In this document: positions 6,640 through 6,736 of the stretch, one piece after another
Position numbering within the stretch: the first letter of the stretch is position 1
How the letters are laid out: each line of letters starts with the position of its first letter
DNA from: Lentisphaerota bacterium
GTDB taxonomy: Bacteria > Verrucomicrobiota > Kiritimatiellia > RFP12 > JAAYLN01
Assembly: GCA_012514915.1 (NCBI GenBank)
Contig: JAAYZJ010000389.1
Coordinates: 1 to 6,736 of the forward strand
DNA: 6,736 nucleotides
Reading direction: 5' to 3'
Translations under genes and position numbers: made by a program
The notes under the pieces: generated by a model
Told to the model about the DNA's origin: nothing
Databases searched by the model: none
The model's input: only the letters and a program-made list of their open reading frames with translations

Positions 6640-6668
6640 TTGGCGAGAGGGACGCCGCATGTTACCAT
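6640..6668 (+). promoter_or_regulatory. Candidate sigma-70 promoter for the rightward gene
   Basis: TTGGCG (6640-6645) and TACCAT (6663-6668) are separated by exactly 17 bases. Each hexamer matches 4 of 6 consensus positions. The predicted start near 6675 leaves a leader of about 46 bases before ATG 6721. The spacer contains a short dyad, GGCG/CGCC (6642-6645 and 6653-6656). It is plausible but not strong, and would not fit the alternative start at 6659. Confidence 0.35.
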
Positions 6669-6720
6669 GTCCAATCAAACTTGATGGGGTCTGCACACGT
6701 GATCAGTTGGGAGAACGAGG

Positions 6721-6736
6721 ATGTCGAACAAAGAGC
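6721..6736 (+). CDS. Start of a rightward gene, cut by the window edge
   Basis: ATG at 6721 begins MSNKE and runs off the window. It is preceded by GGGAG (6709-6713) at a normal 7-base spacing and by a candidate promoter further upstream, so a divergent gene probably begins here. Too little is present to name it. Divergent neighbours of efflux operons are often regulators, which is only a guess here. Two other starts in different frames are possible: ATG 6659 (MLPCPIKLDG), with AGAGGG in front, and ATG 6684 (MGSAHVISWE). Both remain open to the edge. Confidence 0.45.

Noticed and set aside
6641..6656. GG-N10-GC spacing on the plus strand as a second sigma-54 promoter
   Set aside because: Only TGGC agrees on the -24 side and the -12 side reads ACGCC. 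GG-N10-GC alone is common by chance in this GC-rich DNA.

Overview
The window is GC-rich Gram-negative bacterial DNA. It carries one nearly complete heavy-metal efflux locus of the HME-RND (CzcCBA) type, read leftward on the minus strand. The lipoprotein-type outer-membrane factor, the periplasmic adaptor and the RND pump require a double membrane. The proteins look proteobacterial or related, but no marker in the window fixes the genus.

Layout, in order of minus-strand transcription (right to left): a 185-base intergenic region (6536-6720) separates the locus from a rightward gene of which only the first codons are present (from 6721). Next comes a small secreted Cys/His-rich protein (6535-6092), then a 177-base gap. 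The three structural genes follow: czcC-like (5914-4541), czcB-like (4536-3226, 4 bases after czcC) and czcA-like (3194-72, 31 bases after czcB). The last 71 bases at the left edge hold no recognisable gene. No RNA genes, insertion sequences, CRISPR arrays or recombination sites were seen.

How the parts fit: CzcA is a proton-driven inner-membrane trimer that would take divalent metal cations from the periplasm or cytoplasm. CzcB links it to the CzcC outer-membrane channel, so metal leaves the cell directly. CzcB has a histidine-rich N-terminus containing a duplicated octapeptide. The small upstream protein has six Cys and many His in its predicted mature part, so the locus has two candidate periplasmic metal-binding modules besides the pump. 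The pump's fourth membrane helix has a mixed signature: CusA-like AIAIG followed by CzcA-like DGA. The three methionines that bind Cu/Ag in CusA appear to be replaced, so a divalent substrate (Zn, Co, Cd, Ni or Pb) is more likely than Cu/Ag.

The intergenic region is the most informative non-coding part. It contains a near-consensus sigma-54 type -24/-12 element directed at the small gene, a dyad, a 15-base tandem direct repeat, and a plausible sigma-70 promoter directed at the rightward gene. This suggests a metal-responsive activator acting between the two genes, but that is inference from sequence pattern only. The system as a whole belongs to a known class; the less described parts are the small protein, the regulatory region and the hybrid helix motif.
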